Shown in pieces: positions 53,058-62,954 of a DNA stretch of 64,000 bases. A model generated the notes under the pieces. The model worked only from the letters and a program-made list of their open reading frames with translations. It did not search any database and was not told where the DNA came from. Each line of letters opens with the position of its first letter. Position 1 is the first letter of the stretch. Made by a program: the position numbers and the translations under genes. This stretch comes from Flavivirga aquatica (lineage in GTDB: Bacteria > Bacteroidota > Bacteroidia > Flavobacteriales > Flavobacteriaceae), in contig NZ_MDJD01000028.1 of the NCBI RefSeq assembly GCF_001747085.1, positions 186,001 through 250,000 on the forward strand, written 5' to 3'.

Positions 53058-54254
53058 TTATTTAATAATCTTTTTTATAATTTTGGAGTGCTTACTTTCT
53101 AGTGTAAGTAAATAACTTCCATAGGGTAAGTTCTTAAAACTAATAGGTTGATTAGATAAGTTTCCAGATAAAAATATTTGACCAACAAGATTTGTAATTT
53201 TGTAATTCAAAATATCTTTAGTGTTATTTGTTTTTACAAAAAGCACATCATTTTTGATAGGATTAGGGTAAACTTTTATATCGTTTAATTCATTAGTTTG
53301 TTTAGATTCTATATTGGTGTCTGGCTCTTCTGAGGATATTATAAACCGATTTTCTTGGGATTTATAATACGCATACATACGAGCTAGTTGTTGTGTAGAG
53401 AAGTGATTTCTACAAGCTTTTCTAGAGTAAGACATAATATTTCCTGTATCTGGGCTGAAAATATCTCCGTTGCTGTCGGTCTCGTTTCCTTTGTATTTAC
53501 AAAAATTATCAATTTTACTAGAACTCAATTTTGGGTCTGCAGGTGTATCACAAATACCATCACCATCAGTATCACAGTTGCTACCATTTACTAATTCTGA
53601 TGTTATTTTGTTATTGTCGGGTCCGTGAGTATGTATTAAGGAGAAAAGATGACCTAATTCATGAGCTAGTGAAGAATTGTTTGTTGTACATTTATTTTTC
53701 ATGATTATAATATCATTCTTTCCAATTGTAGTATCACTATACCCGCAAATACTTTCTTTTGAAGCGTTTTCAATATAATCTGTAAAATAAATATTTATTA
53801 TCCCCGAAACATAAGTTGTTTTTGTTAAAGACTGTTCCTTGTCTTTATTAAAGTGACATAAATTATCATTATCAATATAGTTAATACCATCATACAAAAA
53901 AAATGACATAAAAGCATCTGTGTAAATTGAGTTTAGGTTTTTAAAAGCCTTATTGAGAACGTATGTATTAATACCACCAGAACCATCTGAGGCTCTAATA
54001 ACATGTGCTTTAATGGGAATTGAATGGATTACTTCTTTACGTTTATTATTTTTTCTTTTATTAAATTTTATTTGCGAAAAATCTTGCTCATAAGTTTTTA
54101 AAAGAGGTTTTAAACTTTTATAATATTTTGCAATTTCTGAAGTTATAATTGTTCCGCAATTAGGTTCTAATTTATTTTGAGAAGACATAACCGTGGTAAA
54201 CGATAAAAATATCGACAAGAATATATAATTAAATCTAGCAATAAAAATATTCAT
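53058..54254 (-). CDS. M43-like secreted zinc metalloprotease with T9SS sorting domain
   Basis: 398 aa from the ATG at 54254 (MNIFIARFNYIFL), which gives a signal peptide to about MSSQN. The zinc site is HELGHLFSLIHTHG at about 196-209, an HExxHxxxxxH arrangement. CDTDGDGICDTPAD looks like a calcium loop, and NIMSYSRKACRNHFSTQQ holds the Met-turn. The C-terminal end is a type A sorting domain, VYPNPIKNDVLFVKTNN through ISFKNLPYGSYLLTLES. It is likely exported by the type IX system and attached or released at the surface. Confidence 0.85.
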   Translation of the reverse strand: MNIFIARFNYIFLSIFLSFTTVMSSQNKLEPNCGTIITSEIAKYYKSLKPLLKTYEQDFSQIKFNKRKNNKRKEVIHSIPIKAHVIRASDGSGGINTYVLNKAFKNLNSIYTDAFMSFFLYDGINYIDNDNLCHFNKDKEQSLTKTTYVSGIINIYFTDYIENASKESICGYSDTTIGKNDIIIMKNKCTTNNSSLAHELGHLFSLIHTHGPDNNKITSELVNGSNCDTDGDGICDTPADPKLSSSKIDNFCKYKGNETDSNGDIFSPDTGNIMSYSRKACRNHFSTQQLARMYAYYKSQENRFIISSEEPDTNIESKQTNELNDIKVYPNPIKNDVLFVKTNNTKDILNYKITNLVGQIFLSGNLSNQPISFKNLPYGSYLLTLESKHSKIIKKIIK

Positions 54255-54275
54255 TTGAGGCATGCATTTACATGT

Positions 54276-54283
54276 CAAATGTA
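54276..54283 (-). promoter_or_regulatory. -7 box (TACATTTG) before the metalloprotease gene
   Basis: On the minus strand, a perfect TAnnTTTG match 21 bp before the ATG at 54254. Confidence 0.42.
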
Positions 54284-54365
54284 TTTATAAATTAACCGGA
54301 TGAATAATAAAAACGTTGAAGACTAATTTAAAATCGTTTAATCTATAAAGGGCAAATTTTATAGA

Positions 54366-55298
54366 TTAATTGAGTACGAATTTTTGAGTTTTACTACCAT
54401 TAACAGCTTTTAAGTTTAATAAATAGACACCTTTATTTAAGTTTGTTAAGTTGATGTTTATTTTGTTTGTCCTAACTGTAACAGTCACTTTTTTAACTAA
54501 TCGTCCTAAAACATTATAAATTTCAATAGTGTTTAATTTTATGTTTTTAATATTAGAAATAGTAATATTATCTTTTGCAGGGCTAGGATACACTTTTATA
54601 TTGTCTAAAAGATTATCAATGGTATCTGTGCTTAATGTACTATTTAAGGTAAAAGTCATAGTGCCAATTCTTTTATTATTAAAAGGTGTTGTATTAGACC
54701 TGCTAGTAATTACACCAACTGTAGAGGCATTATTTCCTGAATACCCGCTACCTGCTTCGGTACCAGCATCGTAAGGAAATAGATCAACACTAAAAGTCTC
54801 TTTCCAACCATTTTCAACACTATTATTGCCAGATCTTAGGTTAATACTATTAACAGCTACAAACCAATCAGGGCTAGGTGCAATCATTGAAGCTAGAGTA
54901 ATAAATGGATACCCTTCACTAACCTCTATATTATTTAGAGTAATTGTACCTTTTCCAGTAGCTAAACCTCCTCCAGGGATATATTTATCTGCATCAGTAT
55001 TAGTTGTAACTTCTGTTTGAAAAGTACTAGTAGCTCCTGTTTCAGCAATAGATTCTATGCCTGGCGATGCAGCCATTCCCATCATTAAAAAAGTATTTGC
55101 TGTTTTATGTGTAGCACCAACTAGTGGAGACCAATGCGCATTACCTGGTAAGTCAATTGTACTAATACCATTAGTAGGATTAGCGGCTTCAGATTCCCAA
55201 AAACTATCAAAAGTGATCGTATAATTAGCTGTACTTTGACTAAAAGTATATAAGCTAGAAGTTAGGATAAATATTAAAAGAAATGTAATTTTTTTCAT
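54366..55298 (-). CDS. Spondin_N domain protein with T9SS sorting domain
   Basis: 310 aa from the ATG at 55298, giving a signal peptide MKKITFLLIFILTSSLYTFS. The mature part begins YTITFDSFWESEAANPTNG and has HWSPLVGATHKTANTFLMMG, GIESIAETG, ASMIAPSPDWFVAVNSINLR and VDLFPYDAGTEAGSGYSGNN, all hallmark blocks of the Spondin_N fold. It ends with a type A sorting domain (KVYPSPAKDNITI to LNLKAVNGSKTQKFVLN). It should be secreted; adhesion is a possible role. It lies beside another T9SS substrate gene in the same orientation. Confidence 0.82.
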   Translation of the reverse strand: MKKITFLLIFILTSSLYTFSQSTANYTITFDSFWESEAANPTNGISTIDLPGNAHWSPLVGATHKTANTFLMMGMAASPGIESIAETGATSTFQTEVTTNTDADKYIPGGGLATGKGTITLNNIEVSEGYPFITLASMIAPSPDWFVAVNSINLRSGNNSVENGWKETFSVDLFPYDAGTEAGSGYSGNNASTVGVITSRSNTTPFNNKRIGTMTFTLNSTLSTDTIDNLLDNIKVYPSPAKDNITISNIKNIKLNTIEIYNVLGRLVKKVTVTVRTNKININLTNLNKGVYLLNLKAVNGSKTQKFVLN

Positions 55299-55496
55299 AG
55301 TTATAGTATAATATATAGAACAATATATACGTAACAACAAGCTACCTTAGACTATAAAAAAAATAAGGCTTTTTAAAAATACAAAAAAATAATTTAATTA
55401 TCAGGTAGTTATGGTTTTAAAGTTCTGTTAAATCATAGTAAAATAAACTTTCAGAAAAAATAATAGTATTTTTATCAATCTATTTTAGAAATATAC

Positions 55497-56360
55497 ATGC
55501 CAAATCAAATTAAAATTATTGAATGTCCAAGAGATGCTATGCAAGGAATAAAGTCATTTATTCCAACAAAGCAAAAAGTACAGTATATTCAATCCCTTTT
55601 ACGTGTGGGGTACGATACTATTGATTTTGGTAGTTTTGTATCACCAAAAGCTATTCCGCAAATGGTAGATACAGCAGACGTTTTATCTCAATTAGATTTA
55701 AGTAAAACCGCGAGTAAACTTTTAGCTATAATCGCAAATGTTAGAGGCGCTAATGATGCTTGTGAACATAAAGAAATTGATTACTTGGGCTATCCATTTT
55801 CAATTTCTGAGAATTTCCAGATGCGTAATACGCATAAAACTATTGCTGAATCTGTAAACATACTTTCTGAAATTTTAGAAATTGCAAATAAATCAAATAA
55901 AGAAGTTGTAGTTTATATATCTATGGGATTTGGAAACCCTTATGGAGACCCTTGGAATGTTGATATAGTAGGAGAGTGGACTCATAAACTATCAAATATG
56001 GGAGTGAAAATTTTATCTTTGAGTGATACTGTTGGATCTTCTAACCCAGAAAATATTGATTATTTATTCTCAAATTTGATACCATTATATTCTAATATAG
56101 AATTTGGAGCACATTTACATACAACACCTAATAGCTGGTTTGAAAAAGTAGACGCCGCTTATAAAGCAGGATGTAATCGTTTTGATGGAGCTATTCAAGG
56201 ATTTGGTGGATGCCCTATGGCTAAAGATGAACTAACAGGAAATATGCCTACAGAAAAACTATTGTCATATTTTACTACAAATAAAAATAATAACTTAAAT
56301 GCGCTCAGTTTTGAGAGTGCTTATAATGAAGCCTCTAAAATTTTTAATTATTATCATTAA
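55497..56360 (+). CDS. Hydroxymethylglutaryl-CoA lyase-like DRE-TIM enzyme
   Basis: 287 aa. ECPRDAMQGIKSF at the N-terminus is the metal and substrate motif (canonical PRDGLQ, here PRDAMQ), FGSFVSPKAIPQMVDTADVL follows, and GAHLHTTPNSWF carries the HxH pair. GFGGCPMAKDELTGNMPTE is the C-terminal Cys loop. It would split HMG-CoA into acetoacetate and acetyl-CoA in leucine breakdown; other lyases of this fold remain possible. A related enzyme class is isopropylmalate synthase. Confidence 0.85.
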   Translation: MPNQIKIIECPRDAMQGIKSFIPTKQKVQYIQSLLRVGYDTIDFGSFVSPKAIPQMVDTADVLSQLDLSKTASKLLAIIANVRGANDACEHKEIDYLGYPFSISENFQMRNTHKTIAESVNILSEILEIANKSNKEVVVYISMGFGNPYGDPWNVDIVGEWTHKLSNMGVKILSLSDTVGSSNPENIDYLFSNLIPLYSNIEFGAHLHTTPNSWFEKVDAAYKAGCNRFDGAIQGFGGCPMAKDELTGNMPTEKLLSYFTTNKNNNLNALSFESAYNEASKIFNYYH

Positions 56361-56570
56361 ACAGGCATCTTACTTAATTATGTTTTCTATAAAAAATAGA
56401 TTTAAACTAAACGTAATTTTTAATTAGAATATGATTTTTAACAGTTTATTTCTTAGTTAAATTTAAAAAAACATTTAAAAAACACGTAATTTCTTACTTG
56501 AATTAAATACTTGATTGTTATGTGTTTATGTTGTATTAATGCTCTTTATTTAAATTTAATCTAAATAAAC

Positions 56571-56601
56571 TTTGTGAGTGTTATTTTGTGTTTTATATTT
56601 G
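56571..56601 (+). promoter_or_regulatory. Strong promoter of the iron/haem cluster
   Basis: TTTG (56571-56574), exactly 19 bp, then TATATTTG (56594-56601). It is the cleanest match in the window to the Bacteroidota consensus, 51 bp before the ATG at 56653. Confidence 0.75.
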
Positions 56602-56652
56602 CAACTTTAAAGTAAATATTATTTATAATAAGTCTAAATAAAAGTATTAAAA

Positions 56653-57852
56653 ATGAAAAAAATTGTCCTTAGTCTTTTTGTGGCATCAGTATTATTTCAA
56701 TCATGTTCAAATGATGATGATGGTGGGAACTCAGAAAATCAAGTGGTAGCTCCTACTACTTATAGTTTTGAAAGAAATGGTAATTCTTCGGTAAGTTTTG
56801 GTGGTCAAACCACTAGAATTCAAATGGCACACGAACTAATTTCTGCGTTAAAAGATAATACACAAACAGAAAAGGTTTTAGATGCTATGTTTGCTCATGT
56901 TGAAGGAGAGGTAGATTTTAGTGATGCGGATTTAAATGCATCTAATAAAAGTATAAGAAGTAAAACAGCAGCATCAGAAGATTATTTTAAAGCCAATACT
57001 ACAGATGGTAATGCTATTAAAGCAGATTTCGACACATGGATAGCTGCTCAAGCATCAGATGTTTTTACTAACTGGGATAATGATGCATCTGTAGGTAATG
57101 CAGGAAAAATACAAGAAGCTGGAGGAGGTTCTACACGTTATGTAAATGCTAAAGGGTTAGAATATAATCAAGCCGTTAATAAAGCTTTAATAGGCGCTTT
57201 AATGACAGATCAAATCTTAAATAATTATTTAAGTCCAGCAGTATTAGATGCTGGTTCAAATATAGCAGATAATAATGCAGGAACTGTAGCAGATGGTAAA
57301 ACATATACCACTATGGAACATAAATGGGATGAAGCTTATGGGTACTTATATGGAAATGAAGATAACCCAGCAGTTCCAGTAACAAATGCAGATAGTTTTT
57401 TAAGTAAATATTTATTTAGAGTTGAAAGTGATACCGATTTTACAGGGATAGCAGCAGATATATATAATGCTTTTAAATTAGGAAGAGCAGCCATTGTAGC
57501 TAAAAACTATAGAGTTCGTGATGAGCAAGCTGAAATTATTAGAGAAAAAATATCTGAAATTATTGGGATTAGAGCTGTCTATTATTTACAACAAGGTAAA
57601 GCCAGTTTAGGAATAGACAATGCTTCTGCATTTCATGATTTATCTGAAGGATTTGGTTTTGTTTATAGCTTACAGTTTACAAGAAAGCCAAATACAACAG
57701 AACCATACTTTACTAAAACAGAAGTAGATAATTTTATTAATACACTAACAACAGGAAATGGATTTTGGGATCTTGATGCTACTATTCTAGATACTATGTC
57801 TAATACAATATCAAGTAAGTTTAGTTTTACAACTGCTCAAGCAGGAAGTTAA
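56653..57852 (+). CDS. DUF4856 lipoprotein
   Basis: 399 aa. MKKIVLSLFVASVLFQSC provides a lipobox (LFQSC), so the mature protein is lipidated. YSFERNGNSSVSFGGQTTRI, then helical stretches with IVAKNYRVRDEQAEIIREKI and HDLSEGFGFVYSLQFTRKPN, make a mostly alpha-helical protein. The family occurs next to imelysin-like proteins in Bacteroidota and may share its fold. The role is inferred from neighbours: metal or haem binding at the cell envelope. Confidence 0.85.
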   Translation: MKKIVLSLFVASVLFQSCSNDDDGGNSENQVVAPTTYSFERNGNSSVSFGGQTTRIQMAHELISALKDNTQTEKVLDAMFAHVEGEVDFSDADLNASNKSIRSKTAASEDYFKANTTDGNAIKADFDTWIAAQASDVFTNWDNDASVGNAGKIQEAGGGSTRYVNAKGLEYNQAVNKALIGALMTDQILNNYLSPAVLDAGSNIADNNAGTVADGKTYTTMEHKWDEAYGYLYGNEDNPAVPVTNADSFLSKYLFRVESDTDFTGIAADIYNAFKLGRAAIVAKNYRVRDEQAEIIREKISEIIGIRAVYYLQQGKASLGIDNASAFHDLSEGFGFVYSLQFTRKPNTTEPYFTKTEVDNFINTLTTGNGFWDLDATILDTMSNTISSKFSFTTAQAGS

Positions 57853-57883
57853 AAAAATAAGAATAATTGGTTATTATTTTTAA

Positions 57884-57921
57884 AAAGTAGTTGTTGTATT
57901 AATATGTACAGCAACTACTTT
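57884..57921 (+). terminator. Hairpin between the DUF4856 and imelysin genes
   Basis: AAAGTAGTTG pairs with CAACTACTTT after a short internal mismatch and loop. No long T-tract follows on the + strand, so it may attenuate or protect the message rather than terminate. Confidence 0.5.
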
Positions 57922-57923
57922 AG

Positions 57924-57931
57924 TACATTTG
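57924..57931 (+). promoter_or_regulatory. -7 box (TACATTTG) before the imelysin-like gene
   Basis: A perfect TAnnTTTG, 25 bp before the ATG at 57956; no clear -33 element. Confidence 0.35.
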
Positions 57932-57955
57932 CAAAATATTTATTTTAAAAGGGTT

Positions 57956-59056
57956 ATGATTACAGGTAGAAAGATTATTTTGGTATTAATTACAGCACTA
58001 GTTATAGTAGGTTGTAGTTCGTCTTCGGATGATGGACCATCTAGTAAAACAGATGATTTTAATAGAGGGGCATTATTAACAAATTTAGTAGATAATACTA
58101 TTATACCTGCTTTCGAAGATTTACAAGTAAAACTTCTAGCTTTAAAAGCAAATAAAGACGTATTTATAGTTGCACCTAATCAAATAAATTTAGAAGCTCT
58201 TAGAATGTCATGGATAGAGGCTTATAAAGTTTGGCAATCTGTAGAGGTTTTTAATATTGGTAAAGCAGAAGAATTACAATATAGCTTTCAAATGAATGTA
58301 TATCCAACAAATGTATTAGATATTGAAAACAATATTAGTTCAGGAACTTACGATTTAACGAATGTTAATAATAATGATGCTGTCGGTTTTCCAGCTGTAG
58401 ATTATTTGTTATATGGTATTGGAAATGATGACATGGCTATTTTAAATAAATATTTAGATATTAAATACAAGAATTACCTTGCTGATGTTATAGATCAAAT
58501 GGCATCTTTAACTCAAATAGTCTTAGATGATTGGAAGACAGTTTATAGAACAACATTTGTAAATTCAATAGCAAACACAGCAACAAGCTCTTTAAATAAG
58601 TTTGTAAATGATTTTATTTTTTATTACGAAAAGGGGTTGAGAGCAAACAAAATAGGAATTCCTGCAGGAAACTTTTCAACAACTCCATTACCAGAAAAGA
58701 TAGAAGCATTTTATAATCAAGACATATCAAAAGAGTTAGCTTTAGAAGCCTTAAATGCAGTACAAAACTTATTTAATGGTAAAGCTTATTTAAGTGCTAC
58801 TATAGGTGAAAGTTTTAAAAGTTATTTAAATCATTTAGACAGAAATGATTTAGTAGGTTTAATAAATACAAGATTTGATGATGCGCGACAAAAAATAGAA
58901 GCATTACACGATAATTTTAATATACAAATTAATACAGATAATACAAAAATGACTCAAGCTTTTGACGCTCTACAACTTACAGTTGTGTCATTAAAGGTAG
59001 ATATGCTTCAGGCTTTTAATGTAAGTGTTGATTTTGTAGATGCCGATGGCGATTAA
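57956..59056 (+). CDS. Imelysin-like lipoprotein
   Basis: 366 aa from the ATG at 57956. A TTG at 57929 is in frame but overlaps the -7 box. The lipobox is LVIVGC. LRMSWIEAYKVWQSVEVFNI and YPTNVLDIENNISSGTYDLT, then GFPAVDYLLYGIGNDD, match the imelysin-type alpha-helical fold; the GxHxxE motif of some imelysins is not evident. Imelysin proteins sit with iron-uptake genes. It likely binds iron or haem, or cooperates with the receptor. Confidence 0.78.
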   Translation: MITGRKIILVLITALVIVGCSSSSDDGPSSKTDDFNRGALLTNLVDNTIIPAFEDLQVKLLALKANKDVFIVAPNQINLEALRMSWIEAYKVWQSVEVFNIGKAEELQYSFQMNVYPTNVLDIENNISSGTYDLTNVNNNDAVGFPAVDYLLYGIGNDDMAILNKYLDIKYKNYLADVIDQMASLTQIVLDDWKTVYRTTFVNSIANTATSSLNKFVNDFIFYYEKGLRANKIGIPAGNFSTTPLPEKIEAFYNQDISKELALEALNAVQNLFNGKAYLSATIGESFKSYLNHLDRNDLVGLINTRFDDARQKIEALHDNFNIQINTDNTKMTQAFDALQLTVVSLKVDMLQAFNVSVDFVDADGD

Positions 59057-59078
59057 TAAAATATATAAAAATTAAAAC

Positions 59079-59112
59079 AAAGGTTGTCTTGTAAAATATG
59101 ACAACCTTTTTT
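59079..59112 (+). terminator. Hairpin terminator after the imelysin-like gene
   Basis: AAAGGTTGTC pairs with GACAACCTTT around an 11-base loop, followed by a T-run. It lies between the imelysin-like and HTTM genes; some read-through would be needed for one transcript. Confidence 0.8.
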
Positions 59113-59138
59113 GTTATAAATTAAAATAAATTTTTAAA

Positions 59139-60491
59139 ATGAAAACATATTTAAACCAAACAACTAGTGCTGCACCTCTTGCCGTATTTAGAATGTGTTT
59201 TGGTATTATGATGTGTTTTAGTATCATTCGTTTTTGGTATCATGGATGGATTGATACTCTTTATATTCAACCAAAATTTCATTTTTCTTATTATGGTTTC
59301 GAATGGGTAAACCCCATTGGTAGTTATACATATTTGCTATTTGTTGTATGTGGTATTTCCGCATTTTTAGTTGCTCTGGGGCTAAAATATAGAATAGCAA
59401 TTATTACGTTTTTTTTGAGCTTTACTTATATAGAGCTTATGGATAAGACAACCTATTTAAATCATTATTATTTTATAAGTATAATGAGCTTTTTAATGAT
59501 TTTTTTACCAGCAAATGCTTATTTTTCAATAGATAATATTTTTAGAAAAAAAACTTGTATAAGTATACCTAAGTGGACTATAGATAGTGTAAAACTACTT
59601 TTAGGCATTGTTTATTTTTATGCAGGTTTAGCAAAACTTAATAGCGACTGGCTGTTTAAAGCTATGCCATTAAAAATCTGGCTACCCTCTAAATACGATT
59701 TACCTTTAATAGGAGAAAACCTTATGCAGCAAAATTGGTTTCATCATGCTATGAGTTGGAGTGGCATGTTATACGATTTGGCTATTCCGTTTTTATTGCT
59801 ATATAAAAAAACACGAAAACTAGCTTTTCTTTTAGTTATTATATTTCATGTTTTTACTAGAGTTTTATTTCCAATAGGTATGTTTCCTTTTATTATGATT
59901 GTTTCTACATTAATATTTCTTGATATTGGCTTTCATGAAAAAATTATTAAATTCTTTAAAAGAATTATAAGCTATAAAACATTAAAATTTTCAATTATAG
60001 AAAATACGAATTATAACTATAAGTTAAGGAAACCTATAGTTGTTTTATTAGGCTTGTTTTTTTGTATTCAACTTGTTTTTCCGTTTCGATATATGTTCTA
60101 TGATAATGAGTTATTTTGGACAGAAGAAGGCTATCGCTTTTCATGGCGTGTTATGCTTATGGAAAAAATGGGAATTAGTAGTTTTAAAATAGTAAATGGA
60201 GAAACAGGCGATTTCTTCTATGTTAATAATAGTGATTTTTTAACGCCATTTCAAGAAAAACAGATGAGTTTTCAACCAGATTTTATATTAGAATATGCGC
60301 ATTATTTGGGAGATCATTTTACTGCACAAGGACATGAAAATGTTCAGATTTATGTTGAAAGCTACGTTGCATTAAATGGGCGATTAAGTCAGCCATTTAT
60401 AGATAAAGACGTAAATTTGTATCAAGAAAAAGAATCATTTAAACAAAAGGGTTGGATTTTACCATTTCAGGATGAGATTAAAGGACTTTAA
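59139..60491 (+). CDS. HTTM (vitamin K-dependent carboxylase-like) membrane protein
   Basis: 450 aa. The first 300 residues hold several membrane segments with GLKYRIAIITFFLSFTYIEL, DKTTYLNHYYFISIMSFLMI, LLGIVYFYAGLAKLNSDW and HVFTRVLFPIGMFPFIMIVS, the HTTM domain shared with gamma-carboxylases. A soluble C-terminal part follows (SWRVMLMEKMGISSF, LEYAHYLGDHF). The role in this organism is not known. Its 3' end overlaps the receptor gene by 20 bp, so the two are probably co-translated. Confidence 0.83.
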   Translation: MKTYLNQTTSAAPLAVFRMCFGIMMCFSIIRFWYHGWIDTLYIQPKFHFSYYGFEWVNPIGSYTYLLFVVCGISAFLVALGLKYRIAIITFFLSFTYIELMDKTTYLNHYYFISIMSFLMIFLPANAYFSIDNIFRKKTCISIPKWTIDSVKLLLGIVYFYAGLAKLNSDWLFKAMPLKIWLPSKYDLPLIGENLMQQNWFHHAMSWSGMLYDLAIPFLLLYKKTRKLAFLLVIIFHVFTRVLFPIGMFPFIMIVSTLIFLDIGFHEKIIKFFKRIISYKTLKFSIIENTNYNYKLRKPIVVLLGLFFCIQLVFPFRYMFYDNELFWTEEGYRFSWRVMLMEKMGISSFKIVNGETGDFFYVNNSDFLTPFQEKQMSFQPDFILEYAHYLGDHFTAQGHENVQIYVESYVALNGRLSQPFIDKDVNLYQEKESFKQKGWILPFQDEIKGL

Positions 60492-62943
60492 ACTTATTGT
60501 TGCACTCATATTTAGTGTTTCAATATTTGCACAAAAAAATATTACAGGTACAGTTACTTTCTCTAAAAATAATAAACCAATTGCAAATGTAAAGGTTTAC
60601 GATAAAGTTTCAGGGTTATTAGCAACAACAAATAGCTTAGGGAATTTTGAATTTCAAACAATAAAAAAAGAATTGACTTTAGTATTTTTTTCTTTAGAAT
60701 ATAATGTTGAAGAAATAACGCTACAAACAGATACGGTTTCCAAATTAAACATTGTTTTAAAAGACTTAACAGAAAATCTAACAGAGGTAGAAATTACTGC
60801 TAGAAAAGCACGTGTTTTTGAATTAAAGCGTTTAAAAGATGTTGAAGGAACTGCTATTTATGCAGGTAAGAAAACCGAGGTTATACTTGTGGAACAATCT
60901 ATGGCAAATTTAGCATCTAACAATGCACGCCAAATTTATAGTCAAGTAACAGGTTTAAATATTTATCAAAATGATGATGCTGGATTGCAGCTGAATATAG
61001 GAGGAAGAGGATTAGATCCAAATCGAACAGCAAATTTTAATACCAGACAAAATGGGTACGATATAAGTGCAGATGTTTTAGGTTATCCAGAAAGTTACTA
61101 TACACCGCCAGCTGAAGCTTTAGAAGAAATTCAAGTTATTCGAGGGGCAGCTTCATTACAATATGGAACGCAATTTGGAGGCTTAATAAATTTTAAAATG
61201 AAGTCACCAAACCCTAATAAACCTATAGAGTTTATTACAAGAAACACCATTGGAAGTTTTGGTTTATATACTAATTTCACTAGTTTAAGTGGTGCAAAAG
61301 ATAAATGGAGCTATTACACGTATTTTAATTATAAAAAAGGAGACGGTTTTAGACCAAACTCTCAATTTGAATCTAAAAACGTATTCGCATATTTGGGTTA
61401 CCAATTTACAGATAAAACCTCATTATCAGGAGAAGTGACTTATTTACGGTATTTAGCACAACAGGCTGGAGGATTAACAGACACAATGTTTGAAGAAAAC
61501 GCGTTACAAAGTAATAGAACTCGTAACTGGTTTGAAGTAGATTGGTTGCTTTATAACTTAAAATTTAAACATGAGTTTTCAAGAAAAACAAAATTCACTT
61601 TTAACTTATTTGGGTTAGATGCATCAAGAAGAGCAGTTGGTTTTAGGGGAGATCCATTTCCTTCGGGTTTAAATAAAAATCCAATTAATACTGAGGATGC
61701 TAAGAATATTGATGGAAGTTTTTTTTACAATAGAGACATTTTAATAGGGAATTTTAATAATTGGGGAGCAGAAGCGAGGTTATTAACAAAGTATAATTTA
61801 TTGGGTAAAGAATCGGTTTTTTTAATAGGAAGTAAATATTATAGTGCTACTAATGCAAGTAAACAAGGTGGAGGTAGTAGAGGGGTTAGTTCTGATTTTT
61901 CTATTTTTGACGAAGTAAATTCTAATTATCCTAATGTATCAGATTTTAAATATCCAAATAGAAATTTATCAGTTTTTGGTGAAAATATTTTTAGAATATC
62001 AGATAAATTATCATTCACACCAGGCTTTAGATTTGAGCAGATAAAAACAGAAAGTAAAGGAGTTTTTTTTAATAAAAATTATGATAATTCTAATAATATT
62101 ATTGATTCTCAGGAAAATAAAGATAATAGAGTTTTTGATAGGGATTTTATATTGTTAGGGTTAGGAATAAGCTACAAGCCTAACGATTTTGTAGAGTTAT
62201 TTTGTAATGTTTCTCAAAACTATCGATCTGTTACGTTTAATGATATCCGTTCAGTAAGTCCAACCTTTATTATAGATCCTGAGATAAGTGATGAGGAAGG
62301 GTTTACAATTGATTTAGGTTTACGAGGTAAATATAGGAAATTACTGTCTTATGATGTAGGAGTGTTTGCAGTAAATTATAATGATAGGATAGGAACTATT
62401 TTAGATAATCGTGCTAATAGGATTAGAACCAATGCAGGTGATGCTATAATTTATGGTGTAGAAAGCTTTGTTGATTGGAATATAATGGATCTTTTACAAA
62501 TTAATTCTGATTATAAATTGAATTTAGGTTTAAATTTCGCTTATATAGAATCAGAATATACTAAGTCTAAACGAAATGGAGTTGAAGGAAATCAAGTAGA
62601 ATTTATTCCTAAGGTTAATTTAAAAGCAAGTTTGCGTTTTGGATATAAAAATTTGTTAGGAAGCATACAATATTCATATCTTTCAGAGCAATTTACAGAT
62701 GCATTCGAGTCAGGAAGAGCTCTCAAAGGAGGTTCAAGAGAAGGCGTAGTTGGAGAAATTCCAGAGTACGATATTTTAGATGTATCTTTATCTTACAGTT
62801 ATAAAAAATTCAAATTAGAAACAGGTATTAACAATGTTTTAGATAATAGCTACTTTACAAGACGCGCAACAGGATATCCTGGGCCAGGAATCATTCCATC
62901 GGCACCAAGAAATTGGTATACAACACTTCAAATCAAATTTTAA
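60472..62943 (+). CDS. FecA-like TonB-dependent outer-membrane receptor
   Basis: 823 aa. Signal peptide to about SIFAQ; residues about 22-100 form a carboxypeptidase-regulatory-like domain (ITGTVTFSKNNKPIANVKVY). The plug follows with VEQSMANLASNNARQIYSQV and LNIGGRGLDPNRTANFNTRQ, then LEEIQVIRGAASLQYGTQFG. A long beta-barrel ends in TTLQIKF with the C-terminal Phe. FecA-type receptors take up ferric siderophores or citrate; the ligand here is unknown. It lies in an operon with the HTTM and haem-binding genes. Confidence 0.93.
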   Translation: MRLKDFKLIVALIFSVSIFAQKNITGTVTFSKNNKPIANVKVYDKVSGLLATTNSLGNFEFQTIKKELTLVFFSLEYNVEEITLQTDTVSKLNIVLKDLTENLTEVEITARKARVFELKRLKDVEGTAIYAGKKTEVILVEQSMANLASNNARQIYSQVTGLNIYQNDDAGLQLNIGGRGLDPNRTANFNTRQNGYDISADVLGYPESYYTPPAEALEEIQVIRGAASLQYGTQFGGLINFKMKSPNPNKPIEFITRNTIGSFGLYTNFTSLSGAKDKWSYYTYFNYKKGDGFRPNSQFESKNVFAYLGYQFTDKTSLSGEVTYLRYLAQQAGGLTDTMFEENALQSNRTRNWFEVDWLLYNLKFKHEFSRKTKFTFNLFGLDASRRAVGFRGDPFPSGLNKNPINTEDAKNIDGSFFYNRDILIGNFNNWGAEARLLTKYNLLGKESVFLIGSKYYSATNASKQGGGSRGVSSDFSIFDEVNSNYPNVSDFKYPNRNLSVFGENIFRISDKLSFTPGFRFEQIKTESKGVFFNKNYDNSNNIIDSQENKDNRVFDRDFILLGLGISYKPNDFVELFCNVSQNYRSVTFNDIRSVSPTFIIDPEISDEEGFTIDLGLRGKYRKLLSYDVGVFAVNYNDRIGTILDNRANRIRTNAGDAIIYGVESFVDWNIMDLLQINSDYKLNLGLNFAYIESEYTKSKRNGVEGNQVEFIPKVNLKASLRFGYKNLLGSIQYSYLSEQFTDAFESGRALKGGSREGVVGEIPEYDILDVSLSYSYKKFKLETGINNVLDNSYFTRRATGYPGPGIIPSAPRNWYTTLQIKF

Positions 62944-62954
62944 AAAGTTAAACA

